Assembly (NCBI RefSeq): GCF_001679925.1
Contig: NZ_LYUZ01000078.1
Location: forward strand, 27,983-66,737
Origin: Leisingera sp. JC1
GTDB taxonomy: Bacteria; Pseudomonadota; Alphaproteobacteria; Rhodobacterales; Rhodobacteraceae
Direction: 5' to 3'
DNA length: 38,755 nt
Shown: positions 22,484-31,316 of the stretch, one piece after another
Layout of the letters: every line of letters starts with the position of its first letter
Numbering within the stretch: the first letter of the stretch is position 1
Translations under genes and position numbers: made by a program
The notes under the pieces: generated by a model
Database searches by the model: none
Seen by the model: only the letters and a program-made list of their open reading frames with translations
Told to the model about the DNA's origin: nothing

Positions 22484-23745
22484 GCCTTGATCCTTTCGTA
22501 GCGCCGTGTGCGGAACGGCGAGAGGTCTTCGTTCACGGGTGTTCCGCTGACGATATCCGCCACCAGCCGCCCGGTTTTCGGGGCCATCATCAGGCCGTAA
22601 TGGCTGTGGCCGAAAGCGGCGATCAGGTCCGGGAACCCTTCAACCTCGCCAATGCAGGGCAAGCTGTCGGGCAGGCTGGGGCGCTGGCCGGACCAGGTTT
22701 CCATCTCGTCTGCGCGCAAGCCGGGCAGCAGGGCTTTGGCAAGCTCCACAAGCCCGTCGAGCCGTTTCTGGTTCAGCGGCTGATCAAGGCCCGCAAACTC
22801 GGCGGTACCGGCCACCCGCAGCCCTTCCTCCATCGAGGAGGCCACGAATTTCATGTCCATATCCATGATCGAGTTGTTGAGCGCGACGCCGGGGTTCTGA
22901 AACGACACGTGGTAGCCGCGTTCGGATTCCATCGGGATTTTGATCCCGAGCGGCTTCAGCAGCTCGCCGGACCAGACGCCCATTGCCAGCACCAGCTTGG
23001 GGGTCCAGTCCTGGCCCGCATCGGTGGCATAAGTCCAGCCGCCGGTTTCAGACGGCAGAATACCCCGCACGGTCCGGTTCTGGATCTCGCCGCCCATGGA
23101 TTGAAATTTCTCCGCCAGCACAGCGCCGATCCTGCCGGGAGAGAGCGCCCGGGCCTGGCCCTTGATCAGGATCGCGGCCTGAAACTCCGGTGTGAGGGCT
23201 GGCTCAAGGTCCCGCAGATCGGCGGCACCGATCCGCTCCATGTCAGCGCCCTGTGCCGCCCGCAGCCGGTTGCCGAGACTGTTCAGATCGGCCTCCTCCG
23301 GATTGCGCGAGGCATGGACGTAATAGCTGTCCTTGACGAGAGCTTCGTGGCCGGTACCCGCCAGATGCAGCCGGAACCCTTCGACACAGTTGCGGCAGAG
23401 GAAACCCATGGCGTCAGAAATCCGGTGAATCCGCCCCTCGCGCCCCTCGGCAAGGAACCGCAGGCCCCAGGGGGCGACCTTGGGCAGGTAGCCGGGCTTT
23501 ACCGTGACAGGCCCCAGCGGGTCCAGCAGCCAGCCCGGCACCTTCTTCCACAGCCCCGGCATCGACTGCGGCACCACCGACCAGGGGGAGATGATGCCGG
23601 CATTGCCGTATGACGTTGCCTGGCCTGGCGCGTCCCGGTCGATAAGCCGGACCTTGAGGCCCCGCTCGGCCAGGGACAGGGCCGAGCAGATGCCAACGAT
23701 TCCGGCCCCCAGGACCGTCACATCGGGGGGGACGCTTGCGCTCAT
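22480..23745 (-). CDS. DadA-like FAD-dependent D-amino-acid dehydrogenase
   Basis: A 421-residue flavoenzyme of the DAO superfamily, near DadA length (about 415-430). The FAD site is VTVLGAGIVGICSALSLAERG with the acidic end LIDRD, followed by ATSYGNAGIISPWSVVPQSMPG, the block typical of DadA. Near the C-terminus lies IAAFGHSHYGLMMAPKTGRL, the second flavin-contact segment. D-amino-acid dehydrogenases oxidise D-amino acids to 2-oxo acids, passing electrons to the respiratory chain. It sits between the racemase-like gene and the TRAP permease gene, overlapping both by 4 bp, so uptake and oxidation are transcribed together. D-proline, hydroxyproline-like or N-alkyl amino acids are possible substrates. 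Confidence 0.9.
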   Translation of the reverse strand: MSASVPPDVTVLGAGIVGICSALSLAERGLKVRLIDRDAPGQATSYGNAGIISPWSVVPQSMPGLWKKVPGWLLDPLGPVTVKPGYLPKVAPWGLRFLAEGREGRIHRISDAMGFLCRNCVEGFRLHLAGTGHEALVKDSYYVHASRNPEEADLNSLGNRLRAAQGADMERIGAADLRDLEPALTPEFQAAILIKGQARALSPGRIGAVLAEKFQSMGGEIQNRTVRGILPSETGGWTYATDAGQDWTPKLVLAMGVWSGELLKPLGIKIPMESERGYHVSFQNPGVALNNSIMDMDMKFVASSMEEGLRVAGTAEFAGLDQPLNQKRLDGLVELAKALLPGLRADEMETWSGQRPSLPDSLPCIGEVEGFPDLIAAFGHSHYGLMMAPKTGRLVADIVSGTPVNEDLSPFRTRRYERIKA

Positions 23746-25967
23746 TGCACCGCCTTTGCTTGCAGCTTGCGCTGCTGGCCCAACTGCTGGATCAGCACCG
23801 GTGCCATCGCAACCAGCGCTGCAATGTCAGAGCCGCCGGAAGGCGCCACCAGCAGCAGCCCGCCGATGGCCATCAGCAGCCGCCAGATTCCGCTGAGCGG
23901 TGCAAGGAAATAAGCCGAGACAGCAGTGGCGATGGCAAAGACGCCTGCGGCGCATGTCAGGGTGACCTGAGCGAAGCTTAGCAGAGTGAAGTATTCCGGC
24001 AGCACGATCAGCATGGTCGGCGCGTAGACAAACACCATCGGCACCATCAGCTTGCCCAGACCCAAGGTAAAGGCATTAAGCCCGGTGCGGAACGGGTTGG
24101 ACCCCGCAATCCCTGCCGCTGCATAGGCCGAGGCGCAAACCGGCGGGGTGATCTCGGAAATCACGCCGTAGTAAAGCACGAACATATGGGTGGCGAGCGG
24201 CGGCACGCCCAGCTGGCTGAGGGCAGGCGTCGCAACCGCCACCAGCATGATATAAAGCGCCGTGGTCGGCAGGCCGGCCCCCATCAGGATGCAGGCCATG
24301 GCGATCAGCACCAGCGAGATGAACTGCTGGATTGACGGCTGGCTGAAGGTTTCAATCGATGTCCACTCCAGCAGCGGCGCAATGGCTGCAGCCATGTCCG
24401 CGGCGCCGCCGGTGACCATGAAGCCAAGGCGAAAACCGACGCCGGTGGTGTTGATCACACCCACCACGATGCCCACGGCGGCAGAGGCCGCGCCCACGGC
24501 CAGCGCGTATTGCACGCCGACGTGGAAACTGTCGAACAGGTCGCGGAAGTTCTGGCGTTCATTGCGGTGCAGGCAGCCGACGATGGTCAGCGCTGCCAGC
24601 ATCCCGGCCATCACTGGAGTGTACCCCTCGCCGGAATAGGGCGACGCTTTCCATAGGATGAACCCGAGCAGGGCAAAGGGGATCAGCAATGTCGCGGGTT
24701 TGTCAAAGGCGCAGAAGCCGACAACGATACACAGGCTGAGACCGATAAAGGCGGCCATGTTCGGAGAATATCCGGAGAACAGCACCAGCAGAAGCGCGAT
24801 CAGCGGAATGATCGTGTACCAGCCGTCCTTCCAGACCTGCAGGAACTTGGGCAGCTGATCCTTGGGGTAGGCGGTGAGGCCCAGTTTCTTGGCGGTGAAA
24901 TGCACGATCGATATCACCCCGATATAATGCATCAGCGCGGGCACGATCGCCGCAATCACGATGGTGGTGTAGGGCACCTCCAGATACTCGGCCATCAGGA
25001 AGGATGCCGCGCCCATGATCGGCGGTGTGATCTGCCCGCCGGCTGAGGCCGCCGCCTCAACTCCGCCTGCGAAATGGCCGGGGTAGCCCAGCTTTTTCAT
25101 GTTGGGGATGGTCAGCGAGCCGGTGGAAACCGTGTTGGCAATCGACGAGCCGGAAATGGTGCCGAAGAAGGCGGATGAGACCACTGAGACCTTGGCCGGA
25201 CCGCCGGTGTAACGGCCTGCCAGCAGCATGGCGTTGTCGACAAAGAACTGCCCCAGCCCCATCCGCTGCGCCACCACGCCGAACAGCACGAAGTGGAACA
25301 CGACGGTGGACACCACCCAGAGCGTCACGCCAAAGATGCCTTCGGACGGGAAGTACATGTTGTTGACGAACTGCTGCCAGTTGACGCCCGGATGCTTGAG
25401 GATCTGTGCGGGCATGTAAGGCCCGAACAGCGCATAGATCATGAACACAAGGATGATCAGCGGCAGTACAAACCCGATGGTGCGGCGCGCGATCTCCAGC
25501 ACTGTCAGGATCAGAACCGAGCCGAAGAACACATCCAGGCTGGAGGGGTTGCCCTGCCGCAGCGCCTGTTCGGCAATGTCGAAGCCGAACATGTCAAAAC
25601 CGCGCCAGCTGACCCAGAGGAACAGCGCCGCCGCCATGCTGAGCCCGGTGAGCGCCCAGTCATAGAGCGGCACATTGCCGGGGCGCAGCGGATTGGGGCC
25701 GCGCCATTCCAGCCTGCGGGCTGACTTGATCAGGGGAAAGCCCACAAAGATGAACAGGAACAGGCCCGCAAGGTGAATACCCATATGCACATGGTCCACC
25801 GGGGTGCCGAAACCGGCCGTCCACAGGTGATAGAGGGCAAAGGCGATGCTGGCCCAATAGATGACGCCAGTCAGCCTGGGTCCGTTGTCGCGCGTGTTCA
25901 GAGCGGAGTCATACTGCTTCTCCAGCTCCTCAAGCGCCTTGTTGTCGAGATGGGTGTCCATGGACAT
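23742..25967 (-). CDS. TRAP transporter fused permease (DctQM-type, TAXI system)
   Basis: A 741-residue membrane protein with a short cytosolic N-terminus (MSMDTHLDNKALEELEKQYD) and some 16 or more hydrophobic segments. The first four helices form the small DctQ-like part and the rest the DctM-like part, as in the fused 4/12TM TRAP permeases used by TAXI-type binding proteins. Family marks include SVVSSAFFGTISGSSIANTV, GGVEAAASAGGQITPPIMGA and AYAAAGIAGSNPFRTG. TRAP systems use a sodium gradient and a periplasmic binding protein to import organic acids or amino acids. It follows the TAXI binding-protein gene, from which a terminator hairpin separates it, and overlaps the dehydrogenase gene. 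Confidence 0.95.
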   Translation of the reverse strand: MSMDTHLDNKALEELEKQYDSALNTRDNGPRLTGVIYWASIAFALYHLWTAGFGTPVDHVHMGIHLAGLFLFIFVGFPLIKSARRLEWRGPNPLRPGNVPLYDWALTGLSMAAALFLWVSWRGFDMFGFDIAEQALRQGNPSSLDVFFGSVLILTVLEIARRTIGFVLPLIILVFMIYALFGPYMPAQILKHPGVNWQQFVNNMYFPSEGIFGVTLWVVSTVVFHFVLFGVVAQRMGLGQFFVDNAMLLAGRYTGGPAKVSVVSSAFFGTISGSSIANTVSTGSLTIPNMKKLGYPGHFAGGVEAAASAGGQITPPIMGAASFLMAEYLEVPYTTIVIAAIVPALMHYIGVISIVHFTAKKLGLTAYPKDQLPKFLQVWKDGWYTIIPLIALLLVLFSGYSPNMAAFIGLSLCIVVGFCAFDKPATLLIPFALLGFILWKASPYSGEGYTPVMAGMLAALTIVGCLHRNERQNFRDLFDSFHVGVQYALAVGAASAAVGIVVGVINTTGVGFRLGFMVTGGAADMAAAIAPLLEWTSIETFSQPSIQQFISLVLIAMACILMGAGLPTTALYIMLVAVATPALSQLGVPPLATHMFVLYYGVISEITPPVCASAYAAAGIAGSNPFRTGLNAFTLGLGKLMVPMVFVYAPTMLIVLPEYFTLLSFAQVTLTCAAGVFAIATAVSAYFLAPLSGIWRLLMAIGGLLLVAPSGGSDIAALVAMAPVLIQQLGQQRKLQAKAVQ

Positions 25968-26036
25968 CGGGGTCTCCAGTCCGGGGGGCGTGCCGGCGCG
26001 CGCCGTTCACCCGCATTGCGGACAGGGGCGCCGGGA

Positions 26037-26070
26037 AACAAAAACGGCAGCAAGGCGCACCCTGCTGCCG
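26037..26070 (-). terminator. Hairpin with U-tract between binding-protein and permease genes
   Basis: On the minus strand a perfect 8-bp stem (CGGCAGCA, 26070-26063, with TGCTGCCG, 26052-26045, loop 10 nt) is followed by TTTTTGTTT. It lies directly after the binding-protein gene. Partial termination here is common in transporter operons and would give more binding protein than permease. Confidence 0.85.
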
Positions 26071-26085
26071 CAGTTCAGGGGAGGT

Positions 26086-27096
26086 TTACTTGAGCATGCC
26101 GATTTCGCGGTAGAAACGTTCAGCCCCCGGGTGCAGCGGCACACCGATGCCCTCGACGCCGTCCAGCGCAGTTTCCAGGGTGATCGCCTTGCCCTTGGGG
26201 TGGCCGTTGTCCAGCAGCTTGCGGGCGGTATCGGACCACATCGCCTTGGTGATCTCATAGATCAGGTCTTCGGACATGTTGGCATTGGTGACCAGCATCC
26301 CAGAGACCGCCACGGTGTTCACGTCATAGCCCACACCCGGATAGGTGCCCGCCGGAATGGTTGAGGGGATGTAGTAGGGCACGGTGGTGTTGGCCTGTTT
26401 GATCTCTTCCTCGGACCAGTTGTGCAGTTCCATGCCCTTGGTGTTGTCGAGCTGGATCATCGCCGCGACAGGCGTGCCGGCGGCGTAGAAATATGCGTCC
26501 AGCTGGCCGTCGGCGATACGCTCGGCGGACTGGGCGTTGTTCAGTTCCGCCTCGTCGATGTTGTCCCGGTTGACGCCGTGGTCATTCAGGATCAGCTCCA
26601 CTGCGATCTGGGTGCCGGAACCGGCCTGGGCGATGCCAACGCGCTTGCCCTTCAGATCGGCGAGCCCGCCCAGCGAATGGCCCTTGGGCAGCACCAAGTG
26701 CAGGTCTTCCGGGAACAGGTTGGCAATCACCCGCAGGTCGGGCTTGGCATTGCCTTCAAACTTGCCCTTGCCGTGGTAGGCGAAATGCAGGGTCGCGGCA
26801 CCGGACAGGCCCGCCTCCATCTGGCCCGCCTGGATGGCATTCACATTATGCGCCGAGGCGTTGGTCGACTGCGCCATCGCCACCAGGCCGGGCACGCCGC
26901 AGTTGCCACCTTCGTCACAGGCGCGCGAACCGGGCGGGTTGGAAATGGCGTTGGCGATGATGCCGCCAATCGGGAAATAGGTGCCGCCCGCACCGCCGGT
27001 GCCGATGCGGAAAAAGGTCATATCCTGCGCCGCAGCGGCGCCGGTCAGCATGGTGCAGGCCAATGCGGCCCCGGTCAGTTTCTTGAAAAATCCCAT
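26086..27096 (-). CDS. TAXI-family TRAP transporter solute-binding protein
   Basis: A 336-residue periplasmic binding protein. The start at 27096 (MGFFKKLTGAALACTML) has a strong ribosome site GGGAGG and begins a clear signal peptide, with cleavage likely after AAAA-Q near residue 23; a longer frame upstream is disregarded. TAXI marks include FFRIGTGGAGGTYFPIGGI (typical TGxxGGxYYPxG) and the GKRVGIAQAGSGTQIAVE segment. TAXI proteins known so far bind glutamate, glutamine, 2-oxoglutarate or related acids. It is the first gene of the operon and diverges from a LysR gene. Confidence 0.95.
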   Translation of the reverse strand: MGFFKKLTGAALACTMLTGAAAAQDMTFFRIGTGGAGGTYFPIGGIIANAISNPPGSRACDEGGNCGVPGLVAMAQSTNASAHNVNAIQAGQMEAGLSGAATLHFAYHGKGKFEGNAKPDLRVIANLFPEDLHLVLPKGHSLGGLADLKGKRVGIAQAGSGTQIAVELILNDHGVNRDNIDEAELNNAQSAERIADGQLDAYFYAAGTPVAAMIQLDNTKGMELHNWSEEEIKQANTTVPYYIPSTIPAGTYPGVGYDVNTVAVSGMLVTNANMSEDLIYEITKAMWSDTARKLLDNGHPKGKAITLETALDGVEGIGVPLHPGAERFYREIGMLK

Positions 27097-27141
27097 AGCA
27101 TCCTCCCTGGAGTGTTGGCCGCGTCTCTTTCCGCGCAGCAT

Positions 27142-27249
27142 CCAACTATGATCTTTGCATCATGGGTAAGCTAAATCATAAATTCAAATTTAAAATTATA
27201 CTGTATATATAGATCATTTTTATGATACCTTCACGCCAGGAGGCAGGCC
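27142..27249. promoter_or_regulatory. Divergent promoter/operator region for TAXI operon and LysR gene
   Basis: This AT-rich region holds several inverted repeats: ATCATAAA (27173-27180) with TTTATGAT (27219-27226), and TGATCTTTGCATCA (27149-27162). The string ACTGTATATATAG (27200-27212) has half of a palindrome seen again at 28278. LysR proteins bind such interrupted dyads between their own gene and the target operon, so autoregulation plus activation of the TAXI operon is expected. GCCAGGAGGCAG is the ribosome site for the LysR gene. Confidence 0.6.
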
Positions 27250-28173
27250 ATGAACTCTCACCAGCTTGCGGTATTCCGCGAAGTCATGAAAAGCGGCTCC
27301 GTCAGCCAGGCGGCCCGCAACCTGCACCGGACCCAGCCGGCCGTCAGCGCTGCCATCAAGACGCTTGAGGAAGAGCTCGGGCTGACCCTGTTTTTGCGGG
27401 AAGGCCGCCGCCTGGTACCGGTGCCGGAGGCGCAGTACCTGATGGAGGAAGCGACAGAGATCCTGTCACGGATGGAGACCGCACAGCAGAATCTGGCCAA
27501 CATGCGCGACCGGGTACAGGGTTCGATCCGCATCGTGGCGATGCCGGGGCCGTCGACTTTTCTGCTGCCGGATTTCATCAGCCGTTTTGTTGCAGGCAAA
27601 CCTGAGGTGCGGGTGACGCTGGCGACGCGCTCTTCGCCGCAGGTGCGCAGCCTGGTGGCTGCCGGGAGCTTTGACATCGGCTTCTGCGACATGACCCGGT
27701 TCCGCGGAGACCGCAAGCTGTATACGGCGGAGGAGCTGCCCAGCAACTGTCTCTGCGCGGTGCCCGCAAGCCATCCGCTGGCCGAACGCACGGTGATCAC
27801 CGCCACGGATCTGACTGGACAGCCAATGGGGGCGCTGCAACCGGACCACAACACCTATCAGGCCACCTCGCAGGCGTTTCTGGCTGCCGGGTCCGAGTTC
27901 AACCTGCGCTATGACGCACAGTATTTCCTGCCGCTGTTCCACTTCATCGCCGCGGGGCAAGCCTGTGCTGTTGTCGATGTGCTGAGCGCCGAAAGCTACC
28001 GTCGCAGCAATGCGGGAGAGGAGCGGATCCGGTTCCTGCCGTTCGACCCTGCGATTCCCTTTGGCTATTCGATCCTGACCCCCAGCGAGCGCCCGCTGTC
28101 GCAGCTTGCCGCCAGTTTTGCCGAAGCCTGGCGGGGATACGTGGCAGAAATGCTAGCGCCAGAGTCAGATTAA
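27250..28173 (+). CDS. LysR-family transcriptional regulator
   Basis: A 307-residue LysR regulator. The N-terminal winged helix is MNSHQLAVFREVMKSGSVSQ, with the recognition helix in RTQPAVSAAIKTLEEELGL. The rest is a periplasmic-binding-type inducer domain (RIVAMPGPSTFLLPDFISRF, ..VRSLVAAGSFDIGFCDM..). In layout it resembles LysR proteins next to amino-acid and opine catabolic operons (OccR or NocR-like). It is transcribed away from the TAXI operon and most likely controls it in response to the imported substrate; the palindromes between them support this. Confidence 0.93.
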   Translation: MNSHQLAVFREVMKSGSVSQAARNLHRTQPAVSAAIKTLEEELGLTLFLREGRRLVPVPEAQYLMEEATEILSRMETAQQNLANMRDRVQGSIRIVAMPGPSTFLLPDFISRFVAGKPEVRVTLATRSSPQVRSLVAAGSFDIGFCDMTRFRGDRKLYTAEELPSNCLCAVPASHPLAERTVITATDLTGQPMGALQPDHNTYQATSQAFLAAGSEFNLRYDAQYFLPLFHFIAAGQACAVVDVLSAESYRRSNAGEERIRFLPFDPAIPFGYSILTPSERPLSQLAASFAEAWRGYVAEMLAPESD

Positions 28174-28277
28174 CCATTGTTTTTAGAAGAAAATTTTGCA
28201 CGCCAGGAATTCTGTTCTGTGAGCGGCAGAGTGAAAGAAAGGCCTGCCGGCATTTTGCCTTCACAATAGCCTACATT

Positions 28278-28289
28278 ACTGTATACAGT
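28278..28289. promoter_or_regulatory. Perfect 12-bp palindrome upstream of the TPP-enzyme gene
   Basis: ACTGTATACAGT is fully self-complementary and lies about 60 bp before the TPP-enzyme start. TGTATACA-centred sites are typical for FadR-subfamily GntR regulators, though no GntR gene is in the window. A half-match (ACTGTATA) lies in the TAXI/LysR divergent region at 27200, which may point to a common regulator. Confidence 0.55.
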
Positions 28290-28350
28290 TTGGAGTGCAA
28301 ATTCCCGGGCTCTCCCCGGGGCAGGTTTCATGCAGGCTTGGGAGGTCCCG

Positions 28351-30042
28351 ATGAAGAACACGATGAATGGCGCAGAGGCGATGGTGCGTGCGCTTGAGGC
28401 GCATGGGGTCACCCATATCTTCGGGCTGTGCGGAGACACCACGCTGCCCTTCTATGACGCGATGAACCGGCTGGAGCATGGCATCACCCATGTCCTCACC
28501 CGCGATGAGCGCAGCGCGGCCTATATGGCCGACGGCTTCTCCCGCGTGACCAGCCGTGTCGGGGTCTGCGAAGGCCCTTCCGGCGGCGGTGCCACATATA
28601 TTCTGCCGGGACTGATCGAGGCCAATGAAAGCTCCTACGCGGTGCTGGCGATCACCACCGATATTTCCGTGGGGTCTTACGGGAAGTACCCGCTGACCGA
28701 GGTCAACCAGGAGGTCCTGATGGGGCCGCTGACCAAGTTCAACACGGTGATCAAACGCGCCGACCACATCCCGCGCATGGTGCGCCAGGCGTTCCGGGCA
28801 ATGACCACCGGCCGCTCCGGCTCGGCGCATCTGGGGCTGCCCTATGACATCCAGTATGACGATGTTCCGGCGGATGACGTCTGGGGCGATCCAAAACACC
28901 AAAGCTACCCCGCCTATCGTGCAGCTCCGGAACCGGGCGCGGCAGAGGCAGCGGTGGAAGCCATCCTCACTGCCAAATCGCCGCTGATCGTCTGCGGCGG
29001 CGGTGTGGTGATCTCGGGCGCTATGGAGGAACTGGATAGGCTCGCCTCCCGCCTCGACATTGCCGTGGGCACCTCGATCTCCGGTAAGGGCTCGCTGGCC
29101 GACATCCACCCGCAATCGCTGGGTGTGGTCGGCTCCAACGGCGGCACCGATGAGACCTGGGAGATGATGGAGGGCGCCGATCTGGTCGTCTTCATGGGCT
29201 GCCGCGCCGGGTCCACCACCACCTCGCGCTGGGAAGCGCCGAAGCCCGGCCAGCGGATCGTGCATTTTGACAATGACCCGATGGTGATCGGTGCCAACTA
29301 CCCGACCGAAGTAGGTGTCGTTGCGGACCTGAAGCTCGGCTTGCAGGCGGCGAACGCCTATCTGGACAGCCGCGCGGGCGAATTGCCGTCCTTCGGTGCC
29401 GCTGCGAAAATCGCCGACATCAAGCAGCGCAAGTTTGCCAAGTTCGAGGCGCTGGCGGGCAGTCAGACCGAACAGGTGCTGCCGGAGCAGATCATCCACG
29501 CGCTGAACCGGAACCTGCCCGATGACGCCATCGTGGTCTCCGACCCCGGTACCAGCTGCCCCTATTACAACGCCTATTCCCAGCAGAAGCATCCGGGCCG
29601 CCAGTACATCACCAACCGCGCCCATGGCGGGCTGGGCTACGCGCTGTCGGCGTCGCTGGGCGCCTGGTTCGGGCGTCCCGGCAGCAAGGTCGTGGGGATG
29701 ATGGGCGACGGCTCCTTCAACTTCACCTGCGGCGAGCTGGAAACCGTGGTGCGATGCAACGCGCCGATCACTTATGTGGTGTTCTCCAATGCGAACTTCG
29801 GCTGGATCAAGGCCAGCCAGCGCGACGACTGCGATAAGCGCTATTATAACGTGGACTTCAACCGCACCAATCACGCAGCAGTGGCTGAAGCGTTCGGGGT
29901 CAAGACTTGGCGGGTGGAGAAGCCGGAAGACCTGGACGGAGCGATCAAGGAGGCCTTTGCCCATGACGGCCCGACCCTGATCGACGTGGTCTGCCAGGCG
30001 CTGGAGGACTCCGCCGCCCCGGTCCGCCGCTGGATGGGGTGA
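28351..30042 (+). CDS. Thiamine-pyrophosphate-dependent enzyme (acetolactate synthase/decarboxylase family)
   Basis: A 563-residue protein counting from ATG 28351, which follows GGGAGG; an in-frame ATG at 28330 adds 7 residues. Domain order is typical for the family. The N-terminal Pyr domain holds the activating Glu in THVLTRDERSAAYMADG. The central Rossmann-like domain has PLIVCGGGVVISGAMEELDR. The C-terminal TPP domain has the GDG-N motif as MMGDGSFNFTCGELETVV, ending near NANFGW. The family includes acetolactate synthase, benzoylformate and phosphonopyruvate decarboxylases and sulfoacetaldehyde acetyltransferase. Sequence does not show which; the segment GPSGGGATYILPGLIEANES is close to the acetolactate-synthase-like group. 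It precedes a cystathionine-lyase-like gene, so a 2-oxo acid from an amino acid may be the substrate. Confidence 0.9.
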   Translation: MKNTMNGAEAMVRALEAHGVTHIFGLCGDTTLPFYDAMNRLEHGITHVLTRDERSAAYMADGFSRVTSRVGVCEGPSGGGATYILPGLIEANESSYAVLAITTDISVGSYGKYPLTEVNQEVLMGPLTKFNTVIKRADHIPRMVRQAFRAMTTGRSGSAHLGLPYDIQYDDVPADDVWGDPKHQSYPAYRAAPEPGAAEAAVEAILTAKSPLIVCGGGVVISGAMEELDRLASRLDIAVGTSISGKGSLADIHPQSLGVVGSNGGTDETWEMMEGADLVVFMGCRAGSTTTSRWEAPKPGQRIVHFDNDPMVIGANYPTEVGVVADLKLGLQAANAYLDSRAGELPSFGAAAKIADIKQRKFAKFEALAGSQTEQVLPEQIIHALNRNLPDDAIVVSDPGTSCPYYNAYSQQKHPGRQYITNRAHGGLGYALSASLGAWFGRPGSKVVGMMGDGSFNFTCGELETVVRCNAPITYVVFSNANFGWIKASQRDDCDKRYYNVDFNRTNHAAVAEAFGVKTWRVEKPEDLDGAIKEAFAHDGPTLIDVVCQALEDSAAPVRRWMG

Positions 30043-30066
30043 GCCGCCAAAACGCAGATAGAGCCG

Positions 30067-30095
30067 AAGGCCGGGATCATTGTGTTTCCGGCCTT
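30067..30095 (+). terminator. Hairpin after the TPP-enzyme gene
   Basis: A perfect 8-bp stem AAGGCCGG (30067-30074) with CCGGCCTT (30088-30095), 13-nt loop, is followed by GTCTCTTTC. It probably causes partial termination before the cystathionine-lyase-like gene, whose own ribosome site (AGGAAAGG, 30142-30149) lies further down. Confidence 0.7.
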
Positions 30096-30157
30096 GTCTC
30101 TTTCACTTGGCGCCCGCTATGAATTTGCGAAACCCGCAGTCAGGAAAGGCGCCCCAA

Positions 30158-31273
30158 ATGGACACCCCTACCGCTCCCAAACCCGGCGCCATGCTGCACC
30201 TGCGCGGCAACACGCTGTCCGAGGGCGATCCGGTGGCACTGCCGCTGACCCAAAGCTCCATGTACCACCTGCCGGGCGATTGGACCGGCGGCCCCAGCTA
30301 TGGCCGGGTGGACAATGCCACCTGGGAGCACCTGGAGCATGTGCTGGCTTATCTGGAGCACGCGCCTGCGCTGGCGTTTCCGTCAGGCATGGCGGCGATC
30401 TCAGCAGCGCTGTTTGCGACCCTGAAAGCAGGGTCAAAGCTGCTGATCCCCTCGGACGGGTATTACGTCACCCGACGCCTGAGCGAGCGGTTCCTGCAAG
30501 ACCTTGGCGTCGAGGTGCACCAGCGACCGACCACCGGTTTTGCTGAGGGCGGATTCGATGGCTTTGACGTTGTCTTTGCGGAAACACCTTCGAATCCCGG
30601 ACTGGACCTCTGCGACCTGCGTGCGGTTGCGGACGCGGTGCATGCGGCGGGCGGGCTGCTGATCGTTGATAACACCACCATGACCCCGCTGGGCCAGCGG
30701 CCGCTGGAACTGGGGGCCGATGTGGTCGTCGCCTCCGACACCAAGGCGCCGGGCGGCCATTCCGACGTGCTGATGGGGCATCTGGCGACCCGCAATGCGG
30801 ATGTGCTGCAGGCCGCGCGCGAATGGCGCCAGTTCGGCGGCGGCATCCCCGGCCCGCAGGAGGCCTGGCTGGCGCACCGCGGGCTGGAAACTTTGGACGT
30901 GCGCTTCGACCGCATGTGCAGCACCGCTGAAGTGCTGGCCGAACGGCTGGCAGCGCATCCGCTGGTGCAGGCGATCCGCTTTCCGGGGCTGAAATCCGAC
31001 CCCTCGTTTGAGCTGGCGAAACAGCAGATGGCGCGGTTTGGATTTCTGATTTCCATCACTCTGGACGGCGCGGAACAAGCGGATGCCTTCATCAACACCT
31101 GCCCGCTGATCCGCTCCGCAACCTCGTTCGGCGGTGTGCATACCTCAGCTGAGCGCCGCGCCCGCTGGGGCGATGCCGTGGCGCCGGGGTTTATCCGCAT
31201 CTCGGTTGGCACCGAACCGGCAGAGGAATTGTGGAGCGCGATGGCCGCGTCTCTGGATGCTCTGCTGGAATAG
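30158..31273 (+). CDS. Cystathionine gamma-lyase/synthase-like PLP enzyme
   Basis: A 371-residue enzyme of the Cys/Met-metabolism family. Start ATG 30158 (MDTPTAPKPGAM) follows AGGAAAGG; the frame extends upstream without homology. Visible marks are the cofactor-binding YGRVDNATWEHLE (normally YSRxxNPT), FPSGMAAISAALFA, LLIVDNTTMTPLGQRPLELGA, the Schiff-base lysine in ASDTKAPGGHSDVLMGH, and a C-terminal TSFGGVHTSAERR and IRISVG. Compared with common members the N-P-T is N-A-T. It is about 20 residues shorter than the 385-400 usual in the family. The gene lies downstream of the TPP enzyme in the same direction. A sulfur or gamma-substituted amino acid as substrate is likely; the product could be a 2-oxo acid for the TPP enzyme. 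Confidence 0.88.
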   Translation: MDTPTAPKPGAMLHLRGNTLSEGDPVALPLTQSSMYHLPGDWTGGPSYGRVDNATWEHLEHVLAYLEHAPALAFPSGMAAISAALFATLKAGSKLLIPSDGYYVTRRLSERFLQDLGVEVHQRPTTGFAEGGFDGFDVVFAETPSNPGLDLCDLRAVADAVHAAGGLLIVDNTTMTPLGQRPLELGADVVVASDTKAPGGHSDVLMGHLATRNADVLQAAREWRQFGGGIPGPQEAWLAHRGLETLDVRFDRMCSTAEVLAERLAAHPLVQAIRFPGLKSDPSFELAKQQMARFGFLISITLDGAEQADAFINTCPLIRSATSFGGVHTSAERRARWGDAVAPGFIRISVGTEPAEELWSAMAASLDALLE

Positions 31274-31316
31274 CAAAGCCACAACTGCCGCAGCAAAAAA
31301 CGGGTGGAAAACCTCT

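Noticed and set aside
28276-29964. 562-residue open frame opposite the TPP enzyme
   Set aside because: The + strand frame carries all TPP-enzyme motifs; the antisense translation is low in complexity and has no motif.
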